From Crocosphaera watsonii WH 8501 (GTDB lineage Bacteria > Cyanobacteriota > Cyanobacteriia > Cyanobacteriales > Microcystaceae): 57,977 nucleotides of DNA. Positions 1 to 9,287 of this stretch are shown piece by piece. Under the pieces are notes generated by a model. It did no database searches and had not been told where the DNA came from. It saw only the letters and a program-made list of their open reading frames with translations. The stretch spans positions 1-57,977 of the forward strand of contig NZ_AADV02000004.1 of the NCBI RefSeq assembly GCF_000167195.1. Reading direction: 5' to 3'. The translations under genes were made by a program, and so were the position numbers. Every line of letters starts with the position of its first letter. Within the stretch, counting starts at the first letter, position 1.

Positions 1-826
1 AGCTCCAATAACTGAATTAATGGATAGTTTATTTCAGAAAAAAGAAGATTTAGAAGAAGTTAAAAAATTAGTACCAATTTCTACTTGGTATCGCTCTATT
101 CGTTATAAAACAGAAAAGTCATGGAGTTGTCAAAGAAGAGTAGTGACAAAAGTTTTTATGGAAGTGATGGCTTAAAAATGCGCCATGTGGTGACATCTTT
201 GCCCGCTTCAAAAATTCCACCCTCAAAACTTTATACAAAAAAATACTGTCCGAGAGGCGAGATGGAAAATCGGATTAAAGAACAACAATTAGACTTGTTA
301 GCTGATAGAACTTCAACTCAAACATTTCAAAGTAATCAACTAAGATTATGGATACATTCCTGGGCTTATGTTCTCATAAATGCTTTTCGTCAACACTGTT
401 TAAAAAAAACTTCATTGGCTAAAGCAACTGTGGGAAGAATACGTCTAAATCTTCTTAAGTTGGGAGCCAGAATAAAGATTAGTTGTAGAAGAATTATTAT
501 CGCTATAGCTAGTGCTTGTCCTTATCAAGATATGTTGTCTATTGCTAACAAAAGAATTAAAACTATTCCTAATACTGGATAAGTAGAATAAGTTGTTTTT
601 TAAAAAAGATATCTATCATAAGTTGTTGACTGACTGATACTTTCATTTAGTCTTATTTATCGTGGAGAAAATCAAAAGTTAATATAATTATTCCCTCTTA
701 AACTCAATTTTTGGATAATCAAAGTCAATTTTTTTATTCATCTATATTCAAAATTTCTATTAGTCCTAAAAATTATCATTTTTCATCTCTGGATTGGGCT
801 TTCAAATTAATTTGTGAGAAATCCGG
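1..826 (+). mobile_element. IS1380-type insertion sequence, 3' part
   Basis: The element enters from the left edge of the window. It ends with the terminal motif TTTGTGAGAAATCCGG at about 811-826. The same last ~640 bp, from the transposase C-terminus through the non-coding tail, recur inverted at 35941-36594, where they end in the mirror image of this motif. The two copies together define the element end. The 5' half lies outside the window. The family assignment rests on the transposase C-terminus, not on a database match. Confidence 0.75.
2..582 (+). pseudogene. IS1380-family transposase, C-terminal part, frameshifted
   Basis: Reading from base 2, the frame gives a transposase segment ending in KSWSCQRRVVTKV and then stops at TAA 173-175. 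The downstream frame carries the rest: KMRHVVTSLPASK, the YCPRGEMENRIKEQQ block (the region holding the catalytic Glu in this DDE family) and the C-terminal helices to 582. Joining the frames near the T5 run at about 151 restores a continuous IS1380-like protein, so a one-base shift has broken it. The N-terminus is outside the window. The second copy at 36185-36594 covers only the C-terminal portion and is inactive too. Confidence 0.75.
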
Positions 827-1597
827 GATAAGGGACAGCGATGTTCCACAGTCATATTATTTTCTCCTGTCTTACTATTAAACTTTTTTTAGATATGGAA
901 TTGTTAGTATAAAAGCTGGTGTTTTTTAGTTTTGTTATTACTCCTATTTTAATCTATTTATTACCTTTTGAGCTTTAATTGTATTAAAACTTTGCATGAT
1001 CTTCTGCTACGGTATATTGACTCTGTATTATTTAGCCCACCTCCAATCATTGACAATTTACCCTGCTACTGGGCAATTTTTTGGGGTTTTTAGCTTATTT
1101 TTGCCCTGGCACACTATAAGAACGCAAACAAACTTTATACTTATTTAATGATCTACTTTTTAAAAATATGTTACCTTCCATAACAAGGTTTCTAGGGAAA
1201 TTCCCAACTAAACAAGAAAATTATTAGAGTTTTGTAAATCACGTGCGTGTTAAGGAGGTACACATAAAAATAAGAAATAATTGTTAAGATATGACTATTA
1301 GGGCTAGTTTGCTTCTAATAACTCAAAAATTGCACCGTAAACTGACTAGAGTGAGCTTTAGCTGTTGGCCACTACCCGCCTGAATCCTAAATGTAAATAC
1401 AAAATGTTACCTATAATACTGAATTACCTATGTAATTCAGATATACTAGGATTTACTTTTTTTAATAAACCCTTTTAAAATCATCAACTTACGACCGATG
1501 TATTTTCTTCAACAGAAACCATCAATTAAAATCCTTAAAATTAACAGAGGGATTAGTAAGTGTAATCGATACTATTAATCGTCCTTATACCTTTCTT
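827..1597. other. Gene-poor A+T-rich intergenic stretch
   Basis: No convincing gene is seen. A 30-codon ORF (1291-1383, starting MTIRASLLL) lies 30 bases downstream of a purine block AAGGAGGT at 1251, too far to act as its ribosome site, so it is not called. The stretch separates the IS1380-type end from the SepF-like gene and probably holds that gene's promoter, but no clear -35/-10 pair was recognised. Confidence 0.5.
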
Positions 1598-1942
1598 ATG
1601 AAAGCAAAATCAATGAGTTGTATTCCTAGATTTGATTGGTCTGCTAACCAAAATATTCAATCAGAGGTTGTTGTCAAAAACATCAAGGTAGTTGAAGAAA
1701 CCCGTGAAGCTTTGCAACTTTTGCAAGCTCGCAAAGTAGTTATTTTAGTGTTGGATCAATTAAGCACAGATAAAGCGCAACGGGTGGTTGATTGGATGGC
1801 AGGAGGCGCTTGCGCCATTGATGGGCAAACCTTTTGGGTTGCTGAAAAGACGTTTATGTTTGTTCCCAATCAAGTAGATATACAATCGCAACGCCCTGCC
1901 CCAAGTTCTCCTTCTCCTTCTTTGAAAGATATTTCAACCTGA
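1598..1942 (+). CDS. Short SepF-like (Cdv2-like) protein
   Basis: The 114-residue product matches the C-terminal SepF domain: a V-V-V strand near residue 24, a helix with EALQLLQARK, VVILVLDQLS, and the signature QRVVDWMAGGACAIDG around residues 61-76. SepF anchors and bundles FtsZ during septation, and in cyanobacteria Cdv2 is needed for division. Known cyanobacterial SepF proteins are usually about 180-200 residues, with an N-terminal membrane-binding helix and a linker. Both are missing here, so this is probably a paralogue or truncated copy, not the main cell-division protein. The tail is rich in Pro and Ser. It stands alone, about 100 bp upstream of the kinase gene. Confidence 0.7.
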   Translation: MKAKSMSCIPRFDWSANQNIQSEVVVKNIKVVEETREALQLLQARKVVILVLDQLSTDKAQRVVDWMAGGACAIDGQTFWVAEKTFMFVPNQVDIQSQRPAPSSPSPSLKDIST

Positions 1943-2042
1943 TGGTTAGGAGGGAACAGGATATTTTTAGATTCAAAGGTCGAATATTGCTTATAATTGT
2001 AGCAATTAATGAATATAATAGTTAAAATTTTTGAGTCCTCCT

Positions 2043-3965
2043 ATGAATACTGGGTTACAATCTCAAACTATGGTCAATGACCGTTTTCTGATTCTACGTC
2101 AACTCGGTCAAGGGAAGCTAGGAAGAACTTATTTAGCTAAGGATCTTAATCGCTTTAATGAGTCTTGTGTTCTTCAGGAATTTGCTCCCCATGTCTATGA
2201 TGTTTTAGCCCTAAGAAAAACAGAGGAATTATTTCAACGCAAAGCACAAATTCTCTACACTTTAGACCATCCTCAAATCCCTCGTTTTCGGGAACTATTT
2301 TCCTGTCAACAGGGAGAGAAAATGAACCTATTTTTAGTACAAGATTATGTGGAAGGATCGACATATCGTCAACAAATACAACAAAGATTAAAAGCAGGAA
2401 ACCTTTTTACAGAAATAGAAGTTCAACAATTTTTACTGGGAGTTTTACCCGTTCTCCATTATCTCCACGAAAAAGGGATTATTCATCGGGATATTACACC
2501 AAATAACATAATATGTCGTCAAACAGATAATTTACCAACTTTAATCGATTTTGGCAGCGTTAAACAGTTATCAACCATTGCTAATACCTATTTTAAAAAT
2601 CCAGAATTATTAACCACTAAAATCGTACAAGTGGGTCAACCTGGATACGCACCCCAGGAACAAATCGAACAAGGGATCGTCACAGCCAATAGTGATTTAT
2701 ATGGGTTGGCTGCTACTGCTTGCTCTTTATTGACGGGGAAAGACCCTCTAGAGTTACAGGATAGGGACAATTTAGGCAAAAATTTTTTCTCAGACTTGCC
2801 TATTAGTTCGTATTTAAGGCAAATTTTAGGGAAAATGTTGGACAAAAATCCAGGCGATCGCTATTCTTCGGCACAAGAAATCATTAAACTACTCAATCAG
2901 TCTTCTCCTCAACCTCTTACCCCTCCCACCCTGGTAGTAAAGTCTGCTATAATGCCTCAGACTTCTCCGGCAAAAGAGATCGTTTCTTCTAGGCAAAAAA
3001 CAGAACAAACTATGACAGCAACCAACAGCAAAAATAGTCCTATTACTGGCTGTTTAGGTAAGTTATTTTTACTTTTGATGCTAATTTTAGGCTCAGGGAC
3101 AATGGGATGGTGGGCAGGAAAATTATGGATATCTCAAATCCTTAATGCTCAAGAAAATAACCAAAGTACACCGATTTTTTCGGAGGAATTTTCGACCCCG
3201 AAAATTAGCGACCAAGAGTTAGAAAGGAAAACAGAAATAAACACTCGTCGTCGTCAATTAGGATTAGACCATAGTTGGTTTGTTGGGGTGGTTGATGAAC
3301 TGTTTTGGAATAAATATCCAGAGCAAAAAGACAATATTTTGAGCAATGGCAAAGACGATGTTACTTGGCGCAATAGATGGGATGAAATCGCCATTCAGGT
3401 ATTAGATAGTTTGGAGTCTTTGAGTTCCCAATCATCACAAAATATCGGTAGTTACACGAAAAATCAGCAAATTAGGTGGAAGCAACAAGCTAATGGTTTA
3501 TATTTAAGTAGTCGTGCTTTATATGATTTGGTTGATGGGCGTTTTTTTGCTGTTTTTCCTGAACAGGAAAATGAGGACTTTGTTGACGAACCTATTGGTC
3601 AAATCTGGAAGGCTATGATTTTTGATACTATCACATCCTTACAAGCAGGTGATAATTACGAAAGGTTAGGATTTGAATTACAGCAAGATGGGAAAATTAA
3701 ACGGCAGGAAACATTAAAATCTGGTCAAGGAGATGCTTATGTTGCTAACTTAAACGCTAACCAAAGAATGGAGGTGAAATTAAAGGGCGATCGCAATTTA
3801 CTTTTATCCGTTTATTCTCCTACAGGAAGAAATAATATCTTAGAAGACTCTGGAAATCATCGATGGTCTGGAGAACTAATTGAAAGCGGTTATTATGAAT
3901 TTACTGTTGTTTCAAAAAGTAAGAAAGTGGTTAATTATGAACTTAATATTACTGTTATAGATTAA
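2043..3965 (+). CDS. Membrane Ser/Thr protein kinase-like protein
   Basis: The 640-residue product begins with an Hanks-type kinase fold: glycine loop LGQGKLG (22-27), HRDITPNN with catalytic Asp150, DFG at 169-171 and an activation segment ending GYAPQEQ. Two key residues are atypical. The ATP-anchoring Lys expected in the VLKEF strand is Gln45 (VLQEF), and the Lys of HRDxKxxN is Thr152. A Pro/Ser-rich linker leads to one membrane span at about 340-362 (LFLLLMLILGSG), followed by a ~270-residue extracytoplasmic region of unknown fold. It may be a weak kinase or a pseudokinase. ATG 2043 is preferred over the upstream TTG. The HEAT-repeat gene follows after 12 bp, suggesting an operon. Confidence 0.8.
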   Translation: MNTGLQSQTMVNDRFLILRQLGQGKLGRTYLAKDLNRFNESCVLQEFAPHVYDVLALRKTEELFQRKAQILYTLDHPQIPRFRELFSCQQGEKMNLFLVQDYVEGSTYRQQIQQRLKAGNLFTEIEVQQFLLGVLPVLHYLHEKGIIHRDITPNNIICRQTDNLPTLIDFGSVKQLSTIANTYFKNPELLTTKIVQVGQPGYAPQEQIEQGIVTANSDLYGLAATACSLLTGKDPLELQDRDNLGKNFFSDLPISSYLRQILGKMLDKNPGDRYSSAQEIIKLLNQSSPQPLTPPTLVVKSAIMPQTSPAKEIVSSRQKTEQTMTATNSKNSPITGCLGKLFLLLMLILGSGTMGWWAGKLWISQILNAQENNQSTPIFSEEFSTPKISDQELERKTEINTRRRQLGLDHSWFVGVVDELFWNKYPEQKDNILSNGKDDVTWRNRWDEIAIQVLDSLESLSSQSSQNIGSYTKNQQIRWKQQANGLYLSSRALYDLVDGRFFAVFPEQENEDFVDEPIGQIWKAMIFDTITSLQAGDNYERLGFELQQDGKIKRQETLKSGQGDAYVANLNANQRMEVKLKGDRNLLLSVYSPTGRNNILEDSGNHRWSGELIESGYYEFTVVSKSKKVVNYELNITVID

Positions 3966-3977
3966 AAGATTAAATCT

Positions 3978-5111
3978 ATGGATAATGAGCAAGCACTCCA
4001 ACAATTTAAAACAGCAATTTATCAAAATAACTATGATGATTTTGATGTGATAGAATTAGGATTATTTCTATTAGAATCAGGAGATTTTCAGCAACGTTGG
4101 GACGTAGCTAAGTTATTTCCTCAAGTTGGGGAAAAAATAATAGAGCCTTTATTAATTATCTTAGAAAATGAGAATATAGAGACTGAGTATCGTTGGTTTG
4201 TTGCCCGTATTTTATCGGAATTTAATGATCTAAAAGTCATTATTGCCTTTACTAAATTGTTACAAACGACAGAGGAAGAAGAAATATTAAATGTCGTGGC
4301 AGAAGGGTTGACAAAAATGGGTAATTCTGCTGTAAAAAGTTTAGAAATATTACTGCAAAGAGATGAATATTCTAGATTATTAGCGGTTAAAGCATTAGCA
4401 CAAATTCGTCATTCAGATACCATTAAACCCCTACTAACAGTGGTTGATGATTATAACCCAGAAATTCGGGCGATCGCTTTAGAATGTTTGGGAAGTTTTC
4501 ATCATAAACCACTTATTTTTATCTTAATCAATGCTTTAAGCGATCCTGTTTATTCTGTTCGGAAAGAAGCTATTATTGCTCTAGGAATGCAGTCAAAACT
4601 AGCAACAGAATTTAATCTTGTTACCCATTTAAAGCCTTTACTTTATGACATAAATTTAGAAATTTGTCAACAAACGGCCCTAGCTTTAGGAAGAATTAAA
4701 ACCGATGAAGCGATAGAAGAATTATCCATAGTTCTCCAGAAAAAAACAACTCCCATAGAACTAAAAAAAGAAGTTATTAAAGCTTTAAGTTGGACAGAAT
4801 TACCTCAAGCGTTGATTTATCTAAAACAAACATTATTTACTGATGATTTAGAGATTTGTAAAATAATAATTGATTTACTAGGAAACCAAAAACGTGAAAC
4901 AGTTAGAAATCAAAGCAGTGAAATTTTAGAAGATTTTTTATTATCGAATAATCCTATTAGTCAAGAACCAAAAATAAAGCAAAAGGTGGCAGTAGCTTTT
5001 GGAGAATTAGGTAATCAAACAGCTATAAGTTGTCTTAAAAAACTATCTCATGATTCCAATAAATCTGTAAAATTACACGCAGTTTCTGGGTTAAAAAAGA
5101 ATGAACATTAA
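3978..5111 (+). CDS. HEAT-repeat (PBS-lyase-like) protein
   Basis: The 377-residue protein is built almost wholly from ~30-residue alpha-helical repeats, e.g. RLLAVKALAQIRHSDTIKPL and SVRKEAIIALG, and ends with NKSVKLHAVSGLKK. Such repeats form a superhelical scaffold. In cyanobacteria they occur in bilin lyases such as CpcE/F and in many unrelated adaptor proteins. There is no phycobiliprotein gene nearby, so a lyase role is not supported. Its position 12 bp after the kinase-like gene suggests it works as a partner or substrate scaffold for that protein (inference). No signal peptide is visible. Confidence 0.75.
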   Translation: MDNEQALQQFKTAIYQNNYDDFDVIELGLFLLESGDFQQRWDVAKLFPQVGEKIIEPLLIILENENIETEYRWFVARILSEFNDLKVIIAFTKLLQTTEEEEILNVVAEGLTKMGNSAVKSLEILLQRDEYSRLLAVKALAQIRHSDTIKPLLTVVDDYNPEIRAIALECLGSFHHKPLIFILINALSDPVYSVRKEAIIALGMQSKLATEFNLVTHLKPLLYDINLEICQQTALALGRIKTDEAIEELSIVLQKKTTPIELKKEVIKALSWTELPQALIYLKQTLFTDDLEICKIIIDLLGNQKRETVRNQSSEILEDFLLSNNPISQEPKIKQKVAVAFGELGNQTAISCLKKLSHDSNKSVKLHAVSGLKKNEH

Positions 5112-5433
5112 CAGTTATAATTTTAGGCTCTCCTGAACTTATGGTGATAAGCAAAACTTATGATTCGTAGGATGGGTTAGGAACAGAGATGATTTTTCGA
5201 GAAACCTTATAAGTTTTGATTTGCGCCGTAACCCATCACAGGTTTTTTGTGTATTTTTATGGTTAGATTCTACTTCGGAAAATAAACTACCCCAACTTGC
5301 TACGCTGAAGTTGGGGTTTTCAACAGCCCTAGAGCGTCAAATAAGGTGATTTCCACACTTGAATATACCTGCTTTTCCAATTATTCCCCCCTTTTTAAGG
5401 GGGGTTAGGGGGGATCGTAAGGGATCTCCTTTA
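5112..5433. repeat. Intergenic repeats and hairpins next to tnpB debris
   Basis: There is no gene here. Three structured pieces are visible. The first is an imperfect inverted repeat, GATGGGTTA near 5171 against GTAACCCATC near 5228, of a type scattered in cyanobacterial genomes. The second is a hairpin at 5290-5316 with arms CCCCAACTT/AAGTTGGGG followed by TTTT (5317-5320). It could be a plus-strand terminator or the end hairpin of the adjacent tnpB element. The third is a C6/G6 hairpin at 5386-5404. The second and third lie beyond the 3' end of the minus-strand tnpB fragment, where the right end of an IS200/IS605-type element is expected. Confidence 0.55.
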
Positions 5434-5745
5434 TCAGAAATCACCTAAGGTAAGCTGAAGATACGATTCTTTTTGCTTTACCTTACAAGCCATCTCTGAA
5501 CCTTCAGGCAGGTTTATAATCTGCCCCAATGCAAGTTTTTCTATATTTTTTGCTCCGTTATAATCAGCATCAAATTTTCCACAGGTATTACAGGTAAATT
5601 TCTTACCCTTTCTATTACCAATAACAAAGCATTTATGACAAGTTTGTGATGTCCATGCAGGATTTACTAATATTAGTTTTACCCCTACCAAAACACACTG
5701 ATAAGTCAAGAATTGTCTTAATTGGTAAAACGCCCAATTATTACC
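5434..5745 (-). pseudogene. tnpB: tnpB (IS200/IS605 family) C-terminal fragment
   Basis: The minus strand encodes the last ~100 residues of a TnpB RNA-guided nuclease: NNWAFYQLRQFLTYQC, the zinc-finger pairs CHKC and CNTC, then DADYNGAKNIEKLA, which holds the last RuvC Asp. Everything upstream, including the first RuvC Asp and the Glu, is missing. The reading frame enters directly from the IS630 end at 5746. The TnpB N-terminus is not on the other side of that IS, so the junction reflects a deletion or rearrangement at the IS, not a simple insertion. Confidence 0.85.
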
Positions 5746-5848
5746 TAGTGCAGCTTGGCGAAAGTAATCCACCAGATTTTTACAGAAACTTTGGTGACTA
5801 GCCACGACAATGTGTTTCAATGAAACTAACGGAAGAATCTCGAAGTTG

Positions 5849-6391
5849 ATGTCCATGATAAAAGCATTGCCAATTAACCTCTCCAACCTACAGAAAACAG
5901 TACTCCAACAAATAGTGAGAGGGACAACAAACCCCTATCGCCTTGTTAGACGAGCCAAGCTAATCTTAGCCGCAGCATCAGGAGAGAGCAATAGTTCGAT
6001 TAGTCGAAGATTAGAATTAGACCGAGTACAAGTGCGTCAGTGGCGATCGCGATGGTTTGAGGAGAGAGAAAAACTGAGTGCCGCCGAAGAACAACAGGTA
6101 ACGGAGAAAGCATTAATGGTCTTGATCAAAGGAATTTTAAGCGATCGCCCAAGACCTGGAACAACAAAATCCTTTACGGTCGAACAAGTAGTCCAGATTG
6201 TAGAGATCGCTTGTGAAGAATGTGAAAAATCAGACAGACCAGTGAGCCATTGGACACCTTCAGAGTTGGCGGATGAAGCCATAAAAAGAGGAATTGTCGA
6301 AAAGATTTCCCCCCGTAGTGTGGGGCGTTTTTTAAAAAGAAGCGACATTACAACCACATCTCGTTCGTTACTGGTTAAATGCCAAAGTTGA
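5849..6391 (+). CDS. IS630 transposase, first frame (DNA-binding part), copy 1
   Basis: This frame encodes the helix-turn-helix half of the transposase: RRAKLILAAASGESNSSISR followed by VRQWRSRWFE, and later a second HTH-like block ending SVGRFLKR. It contains no catalytic triad. After a T6A5 run (6328-6338) the frame drifts into ITTTSRSLLVKCQS and stops. The expected continuation FLKEATLQPHLVRYWLN is in the +1 frame. ATG 5849 or 5855 could initiate. The protein is meaningful only when joined to the second frame. Confidence 0.85.
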   Translation: MSMIKALPINLSNLQKTVLQQIVRGTTNPYRLVRRAKLILAAASGESNSSISRRLELDRVQVRQWRSRWFEEREKLSAAEEQQVTEKALMVLIKGILSDRPRPGTTKSFTVEQVVQIVEIACEECEKSDRPVSHWTPSELADEAIKRGIVEKISPRSVGRFLKRSDITTTSRSLLVKCQS

Positions 6392-7097
6392 TGATCCCTT
6401 AAAATTTAAAAAGCAAGTCAAATATATCTGTGAACTTCATCAAGAAGCTAAAACTTTGTTAGAACAAGGAATTCATTTAATTACTACAGATGAAATGACA
6501 GGGATTCAAGCTCTTGAGAGATTATTTCCGAACAAAAGAATCAAGCCTAAACAAGTAGAAAAAATCGAATTTGAATATGAAAGACACGGAACTTTAAGCT
6601 TGATTGCGAACTGGGATGTGGCAAGAGGAAAAGTTGTTAGTCCCTCTATTGGACCGACAAGAACAGAACAAGATTTTTCTGAACATATCCAGAGAACGAT
6701 TAAGATTGATGAAAAAGCAGAATGGATTTTTATTGTAGATCAACTCAACACTCATAAATCGGAAAGCTTAGTCAAATTAGTAGCAGAAAGCTGTGAAATT
6801 ACTATTGATTTGGGGAGAAAAGGAAAGGAGGGGATTTTGCAATCTATGGACAGCAGAGCAGATTTTTTATCAGATGAATCTCATCGAATTCGCTTTGTTT
6901 ATATTCCCAAACATACATCGTGGCTTAATCAAATTGAGTGTTGGTTTTCGATCTTAGTCCGGCGTTTACTCAAAAGAATTACTGTCCGTTCAACTGAAGA
7001 ACTATCCCAAAAAATTCTCAATTTTATTGATTACTTTAATCAACATTTTGCTAAGCCGTTCGTTGGGAAATTTAAGGGCTTTAAAGATCATAAGTGA
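6336..7097 (+). CDS. IS630 transposase, second frame (DDE catalytic part), copy 1
   Basis: Open from the A-run at 6336, this frame starts KEATLQPHLVRYWLN and carries the IS630/Tc1-mariner-like catalytic domain: ITTDEMTG with the first Asp, WIFIVDQLNTHKS with the second Asp, and YIPKHTSWLNQIECWFS with the final Glu. It has no well-placed start codon of its own at the beginning of the domain, and ATG 6456 would cut into it. It is probably made as a fusion with the upstream frame by slippage at the T6A5 run. A tail KFKGFKDHK ends 30 bp before the right end. Confidence 0.85.
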   Translation, partial: KEATLQPHLVRYWLNAKVDDPLKFKKQVKYICELHQEAKTLLEQGIHLITTDEMTGIQALERLFPNKRIKPKQVEKIEFEYERHGTLSLIANWDVARGKVVSPSIGPTRTEQDFSEHIQRTIKIDEKAEWIFIVDQLNTHKSESLVKLVAESCEITIDLGRKGKEGILQSMDSRADFLSDESHRIRFVYIPKHTSWLNQIECWFSILVRRLLKRITVRSTEELSQKILNFIDYFNQHFAKPFVGKFKGFKDHK

Positions 7098-7127
7098 CTG
7101 GTGGATTATTTTTGCTAAGCTGCACTA

Positions 7128-7498
7128 GGATATTTTTCTAAATACTCGTTAAAATCCTGTTCATCCAAGACTAAACCAATGATGTCAGTGGAGGCAATAG
7201 CTGTCTCGCAACCTTGTCCCCTAGCTAGATTAACCCAACCTAAAACTTCCCCGACTCCTACCATTTCTAGGGGGGTAAACTCTTGATTACAGGGGTTAAA
7301 CCCTAGAGTTCTTGCTTGTCCTTGATAGATAATAACAATATAGGATAATTGTTCATCTTTTCTAAAGATGACTTCTCCCATGGGATAGCGAAAAGGACGT
7401 AACTCTTGAGCCAAGTCAGTTATGGCTATGGGGGGAAGTTCTCCAAAAATCGGGTGTTGGCTAAGAAATTGCTCTATTTGTGGGATTGCTGAAGTCAT
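7128..7498 (-). pseudogene. Cyclic-nucleotide-binding domain fragment, truncated by IS630
   Basis: About 123 native residues remain: a CRP-like beta-roll with FRYPMGEVIFRKDEQLSYIV, IIYQGQARTLG, GVGEVLGWVNLARG and ASTDIIGLVLDEQDF. The frame then runs into the IS630 right end and stops (SAA). In cyanobacteria this kind of N-terminal domain commonly precedes a type I secretion/peptidase-containing ABC transporter, so this is probably the first domain of such a transporter, with membrane and ATPase parts lost (inference). DNA beyond the IS is tnpB, so the rest of the gene has been removed. Confidence 0.65.
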
Positions 7499-7599
7499 TC
7501 TTAATAAGAATTATTCTAAGTTTTTTTCTAAAGTTAACGTAAATTAAAATCAAACTTAATAAGAATCAGTAATAATATGTCAGAAGCAAGAAGATATGA

Positions 7600-7620
7600 G
7601 GACATAATAGTATTATGTCC
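7600..7620. repeat. 21-bp palindrome, dispersed repeat copy A
   Basis: GGACATAATA and its exact complement flank a single central base. A closely related palindrome with the same outer arms is at 21605-21625, also in an intergenic region. No U-run follows, so it is not a typical terminator. A second hairpin, CCCTACA/TGTAGGG near 7618-7641, follows and may belong to the right end of the tnpB element. Confidence 0.7.
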
Positions 7621-7751
7621 CTACAAATACATCTGTGTAGGGGTTACACTCAGAAAGCTGATTTTCTCCTCACCACTGAAACCTGATTGCTATAGGTTTA
7701 TCTTTCTATTAGTAAATAGTTCATAAAAATATAGTCAAATATGACATATCC

Positions 7752-8977
7752 TTATTTTGCAGGTGTAACCCTGACTGGGTGAACTACAACACCCTCTATC
7801 CCATGGCCAAAGGCATTTGGGACTGCTTTTCTCATGATGTTTAACGAACCGTTGACATCGGCATTGATTAATTTTCTTTTGCCAGTACGATACAAACCTC
7901 TATTTATTCGTTTCCCAGAAAAAGTTACTTGATTTTTTTGACCTTTCTGATAAACCGGAAGAGGATCATTATCCAGAAACGAAGCTTTAGATGTATAAGA
8001 TTCTTCGGTAATAATTATCTTAATTCCCACCATTTCTGCTTTATAAGACAACATTTCTATGAACTTATTATAGGGAATAGATACAAAATTTTGGTTATTT
8101 CTTTTCCCTAAGTTAATCTTCTGTTTCCAGTCAGTATTGTGGCCAATAATCAGAGTTCCTATTTTCTGATTAATGAGAGTATTAATAATCAAACGAGATG
8201 CTTTATGGAGATAATCATTAATATTAAATTCTCTTTTATTACAAAGTTTTTTTAGTTTCTGGCTTGATTTATTTTCTCCTAAAATAGATTGTAACTCGCT
8301 TTTGACTTTGTTATAGTATTGATTGATAGATTTTAACGGTTTGCCATTTATCAAGAGCGGTTTTATTCCGGCTTGATTAAAAGTTAATGTAGCTAAATTG
8401 TTTAAACCTATATCAATACTAGCATAACTATTTTCCTCTAACTCGTATTGTTGTTTTTCTGCTTCATAAATGACCTCAATTACATAATGGTTAAGTCTAG
8501 GAACAAGATGAACTTGTTTGATTTTTGAAGGTTCTACCTTGGTTTTCAGGTAAATCGCAGTCTTACTGGGATTAATGATACCTTGTTTCAGCTGTTTTTT
8601 GCTTATAGCTTCGCCGTATAAACCACCACATTTCTACCCTTGATTTTATGTTTATATCCAGGAAGACGAGGACGAGCTTTAAATTTTGATGGTGTTTCTT
8701 TGTAAGCTAAATTAGACTCCTTGAAACTTATCCAGTTTCTGTCAAGTATCATCAAAACTTGTTGAGATCCTTTAGCTGGCATAGCTTGATAGTCTAATTG
8801 AGATTGCAGGGTTTTCTGAATGTCATAATAGTTACGGTAAGTATTTTCAAATATAAAAGACTGACGACATAAATAATTAGCATAGTTGTAGAGATTTTTA
8901 GATAAGAAACATAGTCGGTCAATTTCAGCATAAAACCGATGATTTTTTTAAATAATATGTCTCTCAACTAATCTCAT
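7752..8977 (-). pseudogene. tnpB: tnpB-like transposon nuclease, interrupted
   Basis: The gene is readable along ~400 codons from ATG 8977 but is broken twice. An in-frame TAA at 8950-8948 follows MRLVERHII. A one-base frame change near 8610-8620 falls within GRNVVVYT/GEAISKKQLKQG. The rest shows the first RuvC motif SIDIGLNNLAT, the middle part with IGTLIIGHNTDWKQ, and the C-terminal block EESYTSKASF...INADVNGSLNI with the last Asp. This subgroup lacks the four-Cys finger of other TnpBs. No tnpA is present. The element's right end lies in 7560-7751 and its left end near 8980. Confidence 0.8.
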
Positions 8978-9287
8978 CAATTAACTCTAACTCATGTTGT
9001 TTAATGTCTTGGAAAGCGTGAAAAATTAATGTGGTATCAGTCTGTATTTTTAGACGTTTTTCAGTTTAGGTTTAATTGTACCATTAAACAACTCAAGCAA
9101 GTTATTAATTTTTGTTAAGCAGGAGAACGACAAGTACATATAAACTAAGTATATTTGTGATTGTTTGACTATATATGACTATATTTCTGTTGAATGTTTA
9201 TGATACACCATTGTTGTTTAACCTTGAAAAATTATTTAAGGATTAGGACATGATAACAAAATTTCCTAAAAAGTGCCTCATAAAATC
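8978..9287. other. Intergenic between tnpB remnant and MFS gene
   Basis: No gene is seen. The first ~100 bp probably belong to the left end of the tnpB element. The rest is A+T-rich DNA downstream of the minus-strand transporter cluster, with no strong terminator hairpin recognised. Confidence 0.4.

Larger units (their letters stand above)
5746..7127 (+). mobile_element. IS630-family insertion sequence, copy 1
   Basis: The element is 1382 bp counting the flanking TA at both ends, as expected for IS630-family insertion into TA. Its ends are inverted repeats: TAGTGCAGCTTGGCGAAAGT on the left, and on the right the reverse complement of TAGTGCAGCTTAGC. A nearly identical copy of the same length is at 23143-24524 in the same orientation. 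Both are bordered by a tnpB piece on the left and a broken chromosomal gene on the right. The transposase is encoded in two frames. Confidence 0.9.

Noticed and set aside
1291-1383. 30-codon ORF downstream of AAGGAGGT at 1251
   Set aside because: The ribosome-like site is about 30 bases from the ATG and the peptide has no recognisable features.
5290-5320. Simple terminator of the HEAT-repeat gene
   Set aside because: The hairpin with T4 could serve this way, but it lies ~180 bp after the stop and next to tnpB debris, where right-end hairpins are expected, so it is listed only as an ambiguous structure.
6328-6333. Minus-one frameshift at T-TTT-TTA in the IS630 transposase
   Set aside because: The heptamer is in the right phase for a -1 shift, but the -1 frame stops within ~15 codons. 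The catalytic part is in the +1 frame.
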